Assembly (NCBI RefSeq): GCF_004360225.1
Contig: NZ_SNUA01000002.1
Coordinates: forward strand, 248,001 to 312,000
Length of the DNA: 64,000 nucleotides
Reading direction: 5' to 3'
Source of the DNA: Alcanivorax sp. 24
GTDB taxonomy: Bacteria; Pseudomonadota; Gammaproteobacteria; Pseudomonadales; Alcanivoracaceae
In this document: positions 25,497 through 35,004 of the stretch, piece after piece
How the letters are laid out: each line of letters opens with the position of its first letter
Numbering within the stretch: the first letter of the stretch is position 1
Translations under genes and position numbers: made by a program
The notes under the pieces: generated by a model
The model's input: only the letters and a program-made list of their open reading frames with translations
What the model was told of the DNA's origin: nothing
Database searches by the model: none

Positions 25497-26510
25497 TCAG
25501 GCGTTCTGTACTGGCACGATTTCGGCCCACCAGCGAGTGAAGTAGCGGACTTCCGCGTTGGCGGAACGGGCCATGGCTTCCAGGGCGAGCCCGGTGTCGT
25601 TGAGTTGGTAGACACCGGAAGCGAGAAAGGTTTGCAGGCTGGGGTCACAACGCAGGATGCCGGTGCGGTACCGCGACAGCTCCGCCAGCAGTTCCGCCAA
25701 CGGCATATTGCGGACGGAAAAAATACCCTCCACCCAGGCGCTGTAATCGAAGCGCCGACCATCCACCGCGGTCAGGCCGGTATCACTGACGCGGAAAACC
25801 TGGCCGCTTTTAACCTGTGCTGGCGCACCGGTCAGACGCGGCCTCACCATGACGTCGCCTTCAATCACTTGCAGAAGAGTATGGTCCTGCTCCCGGCGCA
25901 CCAGGAAGCGGGTGCCCAGAGTGGTGAGGGAGCCCTGTGGGAAATGCACTTGCAGTGGTCTGGCATCGGTGTCGGTATGCAGATGGATTTCGCCGCGCGA
26001 CAGGTGTACATGGCGCTCGCCGTCATTGAAGCGGACTTTGATGGCGCTGTCGGTATTCAGCCAGACACGACTTCGATCCTGAAGAATGTATTGATGGCGT
26101 TCTCCTGTCCGGGTGGCGTAGTCGGCGTCGAGATGTTGCAGGACTCCCTGGTCGGTGGCCAGCCAGCCAAGGCTGGACAGACCCAGCGCGGAACCGGTGA
26201 TCACACAGAGAGCCTGCCGGCGGCTCAGCCGGCGCCTTTCCTCATCGGTCCGGTGTAAGGTAGTGCGCGCCAAGGCCGGCGCCTTGCCAGCGGCATCGTG
26301 AAAGACACTGTCCAGTTTACCAAGACGCTGCCAGGCCAATTCATGGGCGGGATCGGCATCGCGCCAATGGCGGCAGGCTTGCTCATCCGACGGTCGTGCC
26401 AGACCAGACTCCAGACGAATACGCCAGGCGATGGCGGTTTTGATCACCGATTCAGTTAGCGAGGGCGCGTTTGCTCCAGCGCCTGATGGGTTGGGGCGAT
26501 GGTGTGTCAT
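25497..26510 (-). CDS. FecR-type anti-sigma/transducer, module 1
   Basis: A 337-residue protein. A cytoplasmic DUF4880 region (about 20-65, AIAWRIRLESGLARPSDEQA) is followed by a single membrane segment (ALCVITGSALGLSSLGWLA). The periplasmic FecR domain contains RVWLNTDSAIKVRF and GTRFLVRREQDHTLLQVIEG, and a C-terminal DUF4974/STN-like part ends the protein. It binds the sigma factor and is released by the STN domain of its receptor. The ATG overlaps the fecI stop by four bases. The membrane segment contains RRQAL, a Tat-like pair, as in some FecR proteins. Confidence 0.9.
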   Translation of the reverse strand: MTHHRPNPSGAGANAPSLTESVIKTAIAWRIRLESGLARPSDEQACRHWRDADPAHELAWQRLGKLDSVFHDAAGKAPALARTTLHRTDEERRRLSRRQALCVITGSALGLSSLGWLATDQGVLQHLDADYATRTGERHQYILQDRSRVWLNTDSAIKVRFNDGERHVHLSRGEIHLHTDTDARPLQVHFPQGSLTTLGTRFLVRREQDHTLLQVIEGDVMVRPRLTGAPAQVKSGQVFRVSDTGLTAVDGRRFDYSAWVEGIFSVRNMPLAELLAELSRYRTGILRCDPSLQTFLASGVYQLNDTGLALEAMARSANAEVRYFTRWWAEIVPVQNA

Positions 26511-27037
26511 AAAGCCGGCCGCTCCCCATAGGCGGCGATGTAGCATTTGAGCATGGCCTTGGCCATGTATTTCTCCACCGACGACAAACTGATGCCGAGC
26601 TGCTCGGCGATCTTCCGATAGGGAAGCCCGTCCAGACGTGACATCAGGAAGGTTTTTTTCTCGATCGGCCGCAGACCGTCCAGCAGCGTGTCGATACGTT
26701 CCAATAGTTGCAGCAATTCCCACTGATCTTCGGGGGACGGCTGCTCCTGCTCGGGCAGGGCGGTCAGCAAGGCCAGATAGTTTCGTTCCAGTATTTGGCG
26801 CCGGGCCTGATCAACGGCCAGGTTGCCGGCGGTTTTCGCCAGCCAGGCGCGGGCGTTGCGGATGCCATTCGGAAGCATCGGGCGGTCCAACAAGCGCATG
26901 AACGTATCGTGCGCCAGATCCTGGGCATTGTCGGCGCCGCGGGTGCGTTTCAGCAACCAGCGGACCAGCCAGGCATGATGCTCTTGATAGAGTTTGGAAA
27001 ATCCCGCTTGTTCAGACGTATCGCCATCCACGGTCAA
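26507..27037 (-). CDS. FecI-type ECF sigma factor, module 1
   Basis: A 176-residue ECF sigma. Region 2 (about 12-75) has YQEHHAWLVRWLLKRT and AQDLAHDTFMRLL; region 4 (about 115-165) has LPYRKIAEQLGISLSSVEKY. The start is TTG at 27037 or GTG at 27031; a G-rich stretch precedes both and no ATG is available. A strong Fur box lies 49 bases upstream. It is expected to drive receptor 1 after release by FecR. Confidence 0.9.
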   Translation of the reverse strand: MTVDGDTSEQAGFSKLYQEHHAWLVRWLLKRTRGADNAQDLAHDTFMRLLDRPMLPNGIRNARAWLAKTAGNLAVDQARRQILERNYLALLTALPEQEQPSPEDQWELLQLLERIDTLLDGLRPIEKKTFLMSRLDGLPYRKIAEQLGISLSSVEKYMAKAMLKCYIAAYGERPAL

Positions 27038-27085
27038 GTGCCCCCGGTTTTCCCAAGCCAGTACGAAGCAAGAGGGCTCACATTA

Positions 27086-27104
27086 AATGAAAGTGATTCT
27101 CATT
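27086..27104. promoter_or_regulatory. Fur box before fecI of module 1
   Basis: AATGAAAGTGATTCTCATT is a near-palindromic Fur site (AATGA...TTCTCATT) in the promoter region of the leftward fecI gene. It is the expected iron switch for module 1. The rest of the gap 27105-27323 holds only the hairpin at 27278. Confidence 0.75.
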
Positions 27105-27277
27105 ACAACGCGAAATTGAGAACAACCGTGGAAGGCGTAGAGCGTAGCGGCGGTGCGGGGGCCGACCGAACCAAGACGCTCGGCTCGGACCGCCGAGTCC
27201 TACTGCTTTTAATCCGCACCGTTACCTGATCAAAAGGGGCACGCCGGTGGCATGGTCATGTCAGCCGGGTGTCTACC

Positions 27278-27316
27278 GGTGCCCAGCCCGGCTGATAAAC
27301 AGTCGGGCTGGGCACC
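27278..27316 (-). terminator. Large hairpin ending module 2
   Basis: GGTGCCCAGCCCG (27278-27290) pairs perfectly with CGGGCTGGGCACC (27304-27316), a 13-bp GC-rich stem with a 13-base loop, 7 bases past the stop of lipoprotein 2. No T-run follows leftward, so it may protect the 3' end or work with Rho rather than act as a classical terminator. Confidence 0.6.
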
Positions 27317-27323
27317 GCCGGGT

Positions 27324-29921
27324 TCACGGTAAACGGGTATGAGCAGGGAAAATGTAGGGGATATAGTTGAAAGTCCATTCTGGCCGTTCGGTTATCCCGA
27401 ATGACCAGAGCAGCCCTTCGCCGAGATTGGGGCGTGCGCCTTCCCCGTTCCAGCCATAGAGTGTGGCGGGGGTTTCAAGCACCAGCGAGAAGGTCACCGT
27501 GGTCCCTTTGTTTATTACCTGGCCGTCGCGGAGACCCTCGAAGGCAATCTTGTATTCCTGCTCCGCGCTGATTCCCGTGGAGAGTGCCTGTAGATCGCTG
27601 ATGGTGTAATCCTGATCGAATGCCGTGAGCTGGTAGGTATCAAGAATATAGCGTTGTTCCGGCTCGAGAAAGGACTCAAAGAACGGGAATGCGGAACCCT
27701 TTTTGAACCGGTATGGGAATACTTGCTGTTTTGCATAGTCAGGGGCGGATTCCAATGGTTGTTGCAGGCTGGAGCGATGGGATGAGGTCCGCTCCAGCAG
27801 CATGGTGGGGTAATCTTCGCGATTCACCGCGGGTATGGTGAAGTTGAAGGGACCAGTGGTGTCAATACCGTCACTGACCAGTAGTTGTAATCTGTAAGTT
27901 GCTGCATTGGCGGGGGCCAGATTGAGGTTACTACAGGTCCAGTTACGTAAGCCTATTACTGCCTCATAGAGTTTTTCCATGGTGTCGTAGGGGCCCTGAG
28001 CGTCATAGACATAGCCATTTCCGCACAGGCCGGCCATATAGCGGTCGGGTAAGCCATTCCCTGTTGTGGATGAAGCGAATTGATGTTCTTCGCCAGGATT
28101 GAGCAGCGACCACAGATAGGTCAGTTGATCACCATCGGGATCATAGGCATCAGCGACCAGTTCCACCGAATTATGGAAAGGCATGAACGCCGTATTGTCA
28201 GTGTCCAGGGAAGGTGGGGTGACCGGGTAAACCACCAGGGGTTGTGATGCGCTAAATTGATTGTCCACTATTGCCGGGCGTGCAACTGGTGCATTGTTCG
28301 TGGCCTTGGCGAACACCATGAACCGGGTTGGTGTGCTGGAGAAACCGTGACTGTCGGTAACCACCAGTTCCACGTGATAAGGGCCTGCCTTGTCGGCTAC
28401 AAAACTGGGAAAAGCGGTATCGGTTTTAGACAAGCTGGCTTCACTGCCGTCCGGTCGGCTGATCAATTCCCAGTGGTAGGTTAGCCGATTGTCGTCGGGG
28501 TCGGTGCTGCCTTCTCCGTCGAGATTGACCGTCTGGCCGATGCCGATAGCCGTGCCCACACCGGTTAGTTCAACCTTGGCGATAGGGGGACGGTTTGCAC
28601 CCGTGAGGGCGGTGTAGGTCTGGATTACCGGGTCGCTCCATAGCTCACCGTCGAAGACCTGAAGCTCAATCTCATAATCCCCCGCAACACTGAGGGTGAT
28701 ACTCATGGAAGGGGCTTCGGGGGTGCCATATTGCCCGATCACCATATCCTTCTCCGGGTCAAAGCCGTTTGGGTAACTTACCAGACGCCATTTCTTGCCG
28801 ATGTTATGTACTGCGTAGGGCGGGTTTTCCTGGTCATAGGAATAGGTCGAGGTGGGGCTGATATTGGAACCGAGCTCTATTTCAAAGGTTTTTCCCCAGT
28901 TAGGAGTCAGCGCTGCCACCGGCTTGGTATTGACGTGGCCGGCGGGCAATTGATCGACGACGACTCGTACCGTATCGGTACTGACGGAGGTGCCGTCATA
29001 GACCTGCAACCATAGCGAATAAGAGCCAACCATATCAGGCACGAATGACGGGGTAGCGGTGTCGGCGTTTGTCAGCGTGGCTTGGGATCCCGGCGGCAAC
29101 AGGCCAGTGGTAATGCTTGGGCTGACACCAAAGCCCCAGCGGTACTGAAGAGCGTTTCCATCCGGATCATAGCTGCCACTACCATCCAGGTGCACCCGTT
29201 CTCCAAGTGTCCGTCCCTCCAGAGTGTCTCCAGCGTCCGCCACGGGGAGCCCGTTGGCTTTGGACGCGGTCAGCTCCAGGACGGTCGGTTCGCTGGTTTT
29301 GTCGTCATAGCTGACTTGCAAGGAAAAAGTATAAGTGCCCTCCACGTCAGCTGTGAAACGGGGCATGACATAGGTGCCGTCGTCGAGAGTGGCGGAGCTG
29401 CTTTCCGGTTGGCTTTCCAATACCCAGTGGTACTTCAGCCAGGCGCTGCTCGTCCCGGTTGGCGCCAGACTGGCGCCGCCATCCAATTGATACTGCTGTC
29501 CAACGAGAATGATGCTTGGCGCAACGGGTACCGCGATCGGGATTGAATTTGTCGCGGTGAGGTTCGCGCATTCCTGGCCGCTGGTACGGTTGCTGTCCTG
29601 GACCACCAGGCAGACCTTGTAGTCTCCCGGCAGGTCAGGCAGAAAGAGAGCAGTGGATGAATCCGCATTTTCGGGCTGTGCCGTGCTGTTGCCGGGGGCA
29701 CTTGTTACCGTCCAGGAATACTGAACGGTCGTGCCTTCTACAGCGTTGCTGGCACCGGTGAGGGTGATGGATTCATCATTGCCAATATCGAATTCGGTTT
29801 GGGACGCGGTTACCGTGGCAAGCAATGCCGGTGTGCCGGAGCCACCGCCTCCACCGCCTCCGCAGGCGGTTATCAATGCTGAGATACAAAGGGGGATGGC
29901 CGCCCTTTTTAACGCGTTCAT
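27324..29921 (-). CDS. PKD-repeat poly-glycine lipoprotein, module 2
   Basis: An 865-residue lipoprotein. The lipobox LITAC places the lipidated cysteine at residue 20, followed by seven glycines and SG. Six PKD-like repeats follow with blocks such as LDGSGSYDPDGNALQYRW and DMVGSYSLWLQVYDG. The C-terminal domain starts YPTMLLERT and contains YQLTAFDQDYTISDLQ and RDGQVINKGTTVTFSL. ATG 29921 has GGAGAGT ahead. It is 33 bases downstream of receptor 2 and thus in its operon. Its repeats diverge strongly from module 1, so this is an old paralogue. Confidence 0.88.
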   Translation of the reverse strand: MNALKRAAIPLCISALITACGGGGGGGSGTPALLATVTASQTEFDIGNDESITLTGASNAVEGTTVQYSWTVTSAPGNSTAQPENADSSTALFLPDLPGDYKVCLVVQDSNRTSGQECANLTATNSIPIAVPVAPSIILVGQQYQLDGGASLAPTGTSSAWLKYHWVLESQPESSSATLDDGTYVMPRFTADVEGTYTFSLQVSYDDKTSEPTVLELTASKANGLPVADAGDTLEGRTLGERVHLDGSGSYDPDGNALQYRWGFGVSPSITTGLLPPGSQATLTNADTATPSFVPDMVGSYSLWLQVYDGTSVSTDTVRVVVDQLPAGHVNTKPVAALTPNWGKTFEIELGSNISPTSTYSYDQENPPYAVHNIGKKWRLVSYPNGFDPEKDMVIGQYGTPEAPSMSITLSVAGDYEIELQVFDGELWSDPVIQTYTALTGANRPPIAKVELTGVGTAIGIGQTVNLDGEGSTDPDDNRLTYHWELISRPDGSEASLSKTDTAFPSFVADKAGPYHVELVVTDSHGFSSTPTRFMVFAKATNNAPVARPAIVDNQFSASQPLVVYPVTPPSLDTDNTAFMPFHNSVELVADAYDPDGDQLTYLWSLLNPGEEHQFASSTTGNGLPDRYMAGLCGNGYVYDAQGPYDTMEKLYEAVIGLRNWTCSNLNLAPANAATYRLQLLVSDGIDTTGPFNFTIPAVNREDYPTMLLERTSSHRSSLQQPLESAPDYAKQQVFPYRFKKGSAFPFFESFLEPEQRYILDTYQLTAFDQDYTISDLQALSTGISAEQEYKIAFEGLRDGQVINKGTTVTFSLVLETPATLYGWNGEGARPNLGEGLLWSFGITERPEWTFNYIPYIFPAHTRLP

Positions 29922-29954
29922 ATATACTCTCCATTGGCGTGAATGGACCGTTAT

Positions 29955-32684
29955 TTAGAAATTCCAGGTCAGGCTCAGACGTGCACTGCGCCCTGGCGCG
30001 GGTACCAGTCCAAGGCTCAGGGCATCCAGGTAGTACTGGTCGGTAAGATTGTCGATGTTGAAGTCCACGGTCAGGTCGTCGCTCAGCGCATAACTGAGAT
30101 ACAGATCCAGCAGGGTGTAGCGGTGCCACTGAACCGGCCCGTTAAAACCTTGTTTCGTTTGGTCGTCGAATTCCGGGGTACGGTTGCGTTCGCCCATGAA
30201 CGTGGCACGCAAACCCGTATCCAGTTTGCGTTTGAATAAACGCATGCCAAGCGTTGACGAGGCATGCCAGTTGGGAGGAATCATGTTGTTCAGATAAGAG
30301 TTGGCGATGCCGTAGTCGGTGCAGCGGTCGCGCCGGTAGCTGCCGTAATGGCACATCTCGATATGATGATAGCGAGTGCCGCTGGCTTGTAGATACCAGA
30401 AGCCGGCATCGTATTCGAGGCTGAGTTCCGTACCGAAGAACTCCGCGCTTTCAATATTACGAGTGGTGAAAAATCGCTGCCCGGAGCCTTCTTCCCATAC
30501 ATTGGGGCTGGTACGGGTGAGATAATCGTCAATACGGTTGCGAAAATAGGACAGCTTGACGCGGAAACGGTCATCAGGCTGGATCAGACCATCCTTGAGA
30601 AAAGCTACCCCGACCTCTTTATTATGTGCTCTTTCCGGTTTCAGATTGACATCCAGAGCTGGAGCGGTGGAAAAGCCGGACGTGCCCTCGAACAGGCTTG
30701 GCATGCGCAAAGCCTCCGCATAGCGGCCATAGAATCGCAGGCCGCGTAAAGGCTCCCAGGTAATACTGTAAAGGGGCGCGCTGCCAGAATGCTTGTTCTT
30801 GTAATGGAGCAAATCGCATTCGCCATCACCGTCACCATCCTCGCAGAAGGAACTGCCTTCTTGAACGCTGGTGGCTTTGTTGTCCTTGGAGTCGAAACGG
30901 GTATATCGGATTCCTGCGTCGATAGTTACGCTGGCCACCGGTTTCCACTGCATATTGGTGAAAGCGCTGATTTCCTGACGCTGTCCGTCGCGGCCGCTGG
31001 TGTCACCGGGGATTGCGCTGACATCGGCGTTCACCGATCGGGTGGTGAGTTTTTCATCCTGCCAGGCAAGGCCATAGTCGAATTTCATGTTGGCGGCAAC
31101 AAGCCGGGAAGTGTTACTGATGTCGCTTCCCCAACGCCGATAATTCTCTTTTTCGTCGCTGCCGAAATCCAGTTCGTTGGAATAGTTAGCGTTTTGCTGG
31201 TCTGTATCGGTATGCCAGAGATTGGCTTTAAAATCGATTAAATCGGTGTTGATGGGCTGCCAGCGATAGCGGCTGGTGTAGGTATTGGCTTCGGCCCGGC
31301 TGCCTTCAGTCTCGCGGATTTCACCGAGCCAAAGAAGCTGGGATGGCATCATCTCGCCGTATACGCTTTTGTAACGCAGCCAGGATATCTCCAGGGACTG
31401 ATCCGCGGGTAGATAGAGGAGGCTTTTCAATAGCAATGAGCGGCTTTCGTAATGGGTATTGGCGATACGCTCACCGGCGCGGAACCGCGTGGCGCCACTG
31501 AGGGCGGGGCGAACTTCGGTCCAGAAGCCGCGATCATAGCGTTCGCTAAGATCGAGCTTCGGGGTTGGACCGTTTTTGCCGGCATAGTAGTTGCCTTGCC
31601 GGCGCTGCGCATAGGCGGCCACCAGATCCAGCTTCTCGAAGCTCTTGGCCAGTGCCAGACTCCCGGACCAGCCTTTCATGTCAAGCAGCCCCGGGCGATT
31701 CATGGTATCGGTTGGACCGTACACCCGGCTGAGATCGTAAGGACCTTGGCACAGTTCCGCGGTCACGCAGTCAACCCGATAGGTTGTGCTGTCCTCTCCG
31801 GATAAGCCGTTCACGTTGTAACCGGAGCTGCCGCCAACGGTTGCACGGCTGCCGGAGTTATTGCCGAGAGCACTGCCTCTCAGACGGATACCCCAGTCCT
31901 TGCCGGGCTTGATGATGTCACTGGGTTTCAGCGTGCTCATACTGACCACGCCGCCAGTGGCGCCGGTGCCTTCCGCGGTCATTACCGGACCTTTTTCGAT
32001 GCGCACCGAACTGATCAGATCCGGGTCGATGTAACTGCGGCTGGAAACGCCCGAGTAACCGCGGTAAACCGTGGTCTCCTGGCGGGCTCCGTCGACCAGT
32101 ACCGGCACCCGTCCTTGTCCCTGCATGCCCCTGATGTTCAGATCGAGGCCGCCAGAATTACGGTTTTCACCCACCAGGACACCAGCGGTGCCTTGAAAAA
32201 TATCGCCCACCGAGGTGCCTCGAAACCGTTCGATCTCCTTACGTTCGATGACATTCACGGATCCGGCCGCCCGGTACGCCTGGTCTTTGGCGCTGGATCG
32301 GCCCTGGACCTGGATCGGCTCCAGTACCAGCGCATCGCCGGCGGGCACGGAGTAGATCACCGCGGCGTTGTGGCCAGTGCCGCGCCAAATCAGCTCGGTG
32401 CCTTCCAGCAGGCGGGTGAGAGCCTGCTCTGGAGAAAGAGTGCCAATCACCTGGCGCGATTGACGCTGGCTGGCAAGTTCGGAAGCCACGGAAATCTGCC
32501 AGCCGGACTGGCGTGAAAAAGCATTGATGGCGGAAGCGAGGGGCTGCGCCGGAATGTTGAACGGATGCAGGGTCCGGTCGTTGGCTTCGATGCCGGAAAC
32601 GGGCACCGATTGCGCCAGGGTTGGCATTGGCAGAACAGTACCGATACCAGCAAGCAGCAGGCAGCGTGTCAGCAGCTGCATCAT
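29955..32684 (-). CDS. TonB-dependent receptor with STN domain, module 2
   Basis: A 909-residue receptor. The signal peptide ends PMPTLAQS. The STN domain (about 40-110) has FNIPAQPLASAINAFSRQSG, and the plug has EPIQVQGRSSA and RGTSVGDIFQGTAGVLVGEN. The large barrel ends ARLSLTWNF. It keeps the same three Cys pairs as receptor 1: VDCVTAELC, the CEDGDGDGECD loop (30813-30845) and CHYGSYRRDRC. LRMPSLFE and LKPERAHNKEVG replace the FRAP and NPNL boxes. The pattern fits a heme or hemophilin receptor signalling through FecR. ATG ATG at 32684 follows GGAGCC. Confidence 0.92.
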   Translation of the reverse strand: MMQLLTRCLLLAGIGTVLPMPTLAQSVPVSGIEANDRTLHPFNIPAQPLASAINAFSRQSGWQISVASELASQRQSRQVIGTLSPEQALTRLLEGTELIWRGTGHNAAVIYSVPAGDALVLEPIQVQGRSSAKDQAYRAAGSVNVIERKEIERFRGTSVGDIFQGTAGVLVGENRNSGGLDLNIRGMQGQGRVPVLVDGARQETTVYRGYSGVSSRSYIDPDLISSVRIEKGPVMTAEGTGATGGVVSMSTLKPSDIIKPGKDWGIRLRGSALGNNSGSRATVGGSSGYNVNGLSGEDSTTYRVDCVTAELCQGPYDLSRVYGPTDTMNRPGLLDMKGWSGSLALAKSFEKLDLVAAYAQRRQGNYYAGKNGPTPKLDLSERYDRGFWTEVRPALSGATRFRAGERIANTHYESRSLLLKSLLYLPADQSLEISWLRYKSVYGEMMPSQLLWLGEIRETEGSRAEANTYTSRYRWQPINTDLIDFKANLWHTDTDQQNANYSNELDFGSDEKENYRRWGSDISNTSRLVAANMKFDYGLAWQDEKLTTRSVNADVSAIPGDTSGRDGQRQEISAFTNMQWKPVASVTIDAGIRYTRFDSKDNKATSVQEGSSFCEDGDGDGECDLLHYKNKHSGSAPLYSITWEPLRGLRFYGRYAEALRMPSLFEGTSGFSTAPALDVNLKPERAHNKEVGVAFLKDGLIQPDDRFRVKLSYFRNRIDDYLTRTSPNVWEEGSGQRFFTTRNIESAEFFGTELSLEYDAGFWYLQASGTRYHHIEMCHYGSYRRDRCTDYGIANSYLNNMIPPNWHASSTLGMRLFKRKLDTGLRATFMGERNRTPEFDDQTKQGFNGPVQWHRYTLLDLYLSYALSDDLTVDFNIDNLTDQYYLDALSLGLVPAPGRSARLSLTWNF

Positions 32685-32706
32685 GTGAGGCTCCTGTCTT
32701 GAAACC

Positions 32707-32725
32707 GAGAATGAGATCGATTCTC
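32707..32725. promoter_or_regulatory. Fur-like site before receptor 2
   Basis: GAGAATGAGATCGATTCTC is a palindrome matching about 13 of 19 Fur consensus positions. It lies 23 bases upstream of the receptor 2 ATG. With the terminator at 32795 it shows that the receptor has its own iron-controlled promoter. Confidence 0.65.
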
Positions 32726-32794
32726 TTAAAGTTCAAAGACGGAGAGCCCGACGAATTTTCCCAACTATTGAGGTTTTTTTTAAAAAAACGTTTT

Positions 32795-32819
32795 AAAAAG
32801 GCCCCGGCCGTGGCCGGGG
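32795..32819 (-). terminator. Terminator between fecR and receptor 2
   Basis: Read leftward: CCCCGGC-CACG-GCCGGGG followed by CCTTTTTAAAA. It is a strong GC stem with a T-run, beginning 11 bases after the fecR stop. It separates the regulatory genes from the receptor operon. Confidence 0.85.
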
Positions 32820-32829
32820 AGAATGGACG

Positions 32830-33795
32830 CTAATCGGAGATGATCCGTAACAGCGGTGACAAGGACAGCAAATGACCTTGATGAGTGGCGATCAGATTGT
32901 CCAAAGCCTGATCAGGGGTGGAAAGATCATAAACGCCGGTGACGCGTTTCGTGGCGAGGGTCTTGTCGGCCAGGAAAATATGGCCTCGGTGATAACGTTG
33001 CAACGTGGCGACCACATCGGCGACGGTGGCACCGTTTACGAACAACCGGTTGCCGCGCCAACCGGCCACATCCTCGGTGGCCAGAGTCGATCGCTCCAGG
33101 GTGCCGTCATGGAACAGGGAAATCTGTTCGCCAGGCTGTAGTTGGCCGAGCAAGCGCGGCGAGGATGAACCGGTCTGCTCCACCCTCACCTTGCCGCTGG
33201 CCACGCTGACGGTATCCGACAGACCGCCGATGGCGACGTTGAAACGGGTACCCAGCACGGTGACGTCAAGATCCCTTGCATGAACAACAAAGGGGCGCCC
33301 GGGGTCGGGGGTGACATCGAAGAAAGCTTCGCCACGCAGCAGTGTCACGGTACGGGTGCCGGTGTCGAAGTCGGTGCTCAGGGCGCTGTCCGCGCCGAGA
33401 TGGATGGTACTGCCGTCGGCGAGGGTAAGGGTTTGGTTCACCGCGGTGCCGGTGATGTGATCCGCTTGCCAATGCAGCAACGCGGTGGGACCGACGGCCA
33501 AGAGCAGACAGGCGGCAACGGCCACCGCGCCAACCGCGCGCAACAGGCGCTGCCGGTTTGGAGTGGGGCTGGGGGCGGGAACCGGTTGCTCCCTCCCTTC
33601 AGGGGCCGCTCGCAGCAGCCGCCAGGTTTGCCGTGCGTGGCGCCAGGCCTCGACGTGGCCGGGGCCGGCGTCCAGCCAGGCCTGATGCTGTCGGTGCAGA
33701 TCGGTGTTGGCGGGATCGTCCTGCAACCGCAACAGCCAGTCCATTGCCTCGCTGATGTGCTGCTCCCGGTCTGTATGCGGTGGCTCCAATGTCAT
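32830..33795 (-). CDS. FecR-type anti-sigma/transducer, module 2
   Basis: A 321-residue protein. The DUF4880 region (EAMDWLLRLQDDPANTDLHR) precedes a membrane segment (AVGAVAVAACLLLAVGPTAL). The FecR domain includes TLADGSTIHLGADSALSTDF and GTRFNVAIGG, with a DUF4974 tail VADVVATLQRYHRGHIFLAD. Start ATG 33795 is preferred because AGGAAGG precedes it closely; ATGs at 33855/33858 overlapping the fecI region are alternatives. It should hold the adjacent sigma factor inactive until receptor 2 is occupied. Confidence 0.9.
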   Translation of the reverse strand: MTLEPPHTDREQHISEAMDWLLRLQDDPANTDLHRQHQAWLDAGPGHVEAWRHARQTWRLLRAAPEGREQPVPAPSPTPNRQRLLRAVGAVAVAACLLLAVGPTALLHWQADHITGTAVNQTLTLADGSTIHLGADSALSTDFDTGTRTVTLLRGEAFFDVTPDPGRPFVVHARDLDVTVLGTRFNVAIGGLSDTVSVASGKVRVEQTGSSSPRLLGQLQPGEQISLFHDGTLERSTLATEDVAGWRGNRLFVNGATVADVVATLQRYHRGHIFLADKTLATKRVTGVYDLSTPDQALDNLIATHQGHLLSLSPLLRIISD

Positions 33796-33847
33796 CAACC
33801 CTTCCTGATGGCTGCTCGCATTGTACATGACGAATGAGGCACGGGTT

Positions 33848-34390
33848 TTAATCATCATCGCGGTCATCATCGGCGGCGGATTGGTTGGCCCGGTCGAGAT
33901 GAAGCGCGATCCGGACCAGCCCCTGGTGCACCAGTCGTTGCGCCGTGGAGGTGGAGACATTCAGTGTTTTGGCAATATCGTGTAATCGCGCTTCGCCCAG
34001 ACGATGCATCTCCAATGCCTTTCGGGTGGTCTCGGGGAGTGCTTCCAGGGCCTTGCGCACTTCATCGAGTTGTTGCGTGTTGAGCAGGCTGCGTTCCGGC
34101 TCGGGCAGGGCGCCCGGCGCCATCCAGGCGTGCAATGGCTCTTCGTCATCAGAGTGGCGATAGCGGTTTTCCAGCATCAGTCTGCGGGTCAGATCGGTGG
34201 CCAGATTGCGGACGATACGATAGAGATATTGCGCCGGCTGCCGGGGTGCGGTGGAACTGGCGAATCGCAGCCAGGCATCCTGCACCACTTCCTCCGCGGT
34301 GGCCCGGCTGCCGGTGAGTGGCGTAGCGTAGTTGATCAAGGCCGCGCGATGCTCCAGGTAGACCTTGAGTTTGTCGTTGTCGCCGTGCAT
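33848..34390 (-). CDS. FecI-type ECF sigma factor, module 2
   Basis: A 180-residue ECF sigma. Region 2 includes TAEEVVQDAWLRFASS and YLYRIVRNLATDL; region 4 includes RLHDIAKTLNVSTSTAQRLV. The C-terminus is unusually acidic (ADDDRDDD). The ATG at 34390 is the first good methionine; an in-frame TTG lies eight codons upstream. It closely resembles the module 3 sigma in its opening (KLKxYLxHRxALxxY), unlike the module 1 and 4 sigmas. A Fur box lies upstream. Confidence 0.9.
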   Translation of the reverse strand: MHGDNDKLKVYLEHRAALINYATPLTGSRATAEEVVQDAWLRFASSTAPRQPAQYLYRIVRNLATDLTRRLMLENRYRHSDDEEPLHAWMAPGALPEPERSLLNTQQLDEVRKALEALPETTRKALEMHRLGEARLHDIAKTLNVSTSTAQRLVHQGLVRIALHLDRANQSAADDDRDDD

Positions 34391-34453
34391 GGACGATATC
34401 CCGAGCCCCCTCAAAAACGCGCTTCATGGAATTAATGGGGAAAAGACTTTATT

Positions 34454-34472
34454 GTTAATGAGAATTGTTGTC
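34454..34472. promoter_or_regulatory. Fur box before fecI of module 2
   Basis: GTTAATGAGAATTGTTGTC matches about 14 of 19 Fur consensus positions. It sits 63 bases upstream of the leftward fecI start and 120 bases before the rightward DUF2789 gene, so it might control both. Confidence 0.75.
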
Positions 34473-34592
34473 AATTGGCGCGTTCCCTGGCCTGACCCGA
34501 GGCTCGGACACTCTGGTGCGGCGGGTCGGCCCGGTGACGCCGTCGCCGGGATTCGGGACATTTGATGGCATTGACGAAACCGGAGGAGAACG

Positions 34593-34832
34593 ATGGATAC
34601 GGTACAAGCTCGAATGACCAACTTGTTCCTGCAGCTGGGGCTCGACGCCAGCCCGGAAGGGATCGAACGGTTTATCGCCGGACACTTCCTGCCGGCGGAG
34701 ATGAATATTCTGGAGGCGCCGTTCTGGAGCGATCCCCAGAGGCAATTGCTGCGGGAACTGCTCAACAATGACGCTGAGTGGGCGGTGGTGGTGGACCAGT
34801 TGAACGAATCTCTGCATGAGGAGGACGCTTGA
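34593..34832 (+). CDS. DUF2789 family protein
   Basis: A 79-residue soluble protein, MDTVQARMTNLFLQLGLDAS..., matching the DUF2789 family (NLFxQLGLxxS and ending in DQLNxxLH). It has a strong GGAGGAG ribosome-binding site. The family has no known function. Here it lies between a FecI/FecR pair and heme oxygenase, with a Fur box upstream, so iron-linked expression is possible. The gap of 172 bases to heme oxygenase means they may have separate promoters. Confidence 0.85.
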   Translation: MDTVQARMTNLFLQLGLDASPEGIERFIAGHFLPAEMNILEAPFWSDPQRQLLRELLNNDAEWAVVVDQLNESLHEEDA

Positions 34833-35004
34833 CCGGCCGGCACGAGTGGCCATCGGCCCGATGCGGCACGGTGGAAATGGTCCGATGAAAATAAAAGTAA
34901 GATAAATTCCAATCTCGTTCGTCTTGATAGTACAGGACGGTTCAGCCGGGGTGCCGCGCGCCGCCGGGAACCGCCATCCGATCCATCAGACAGGACGAAC
35001 GAGC

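Noticed and set aside
34861-34925. Possible Fur box before heme oxygenase
   Set aside because: AAGATAAATTCCAATCTCG is A/T-rich but matches the Fur consensus too poorly. It is not called.
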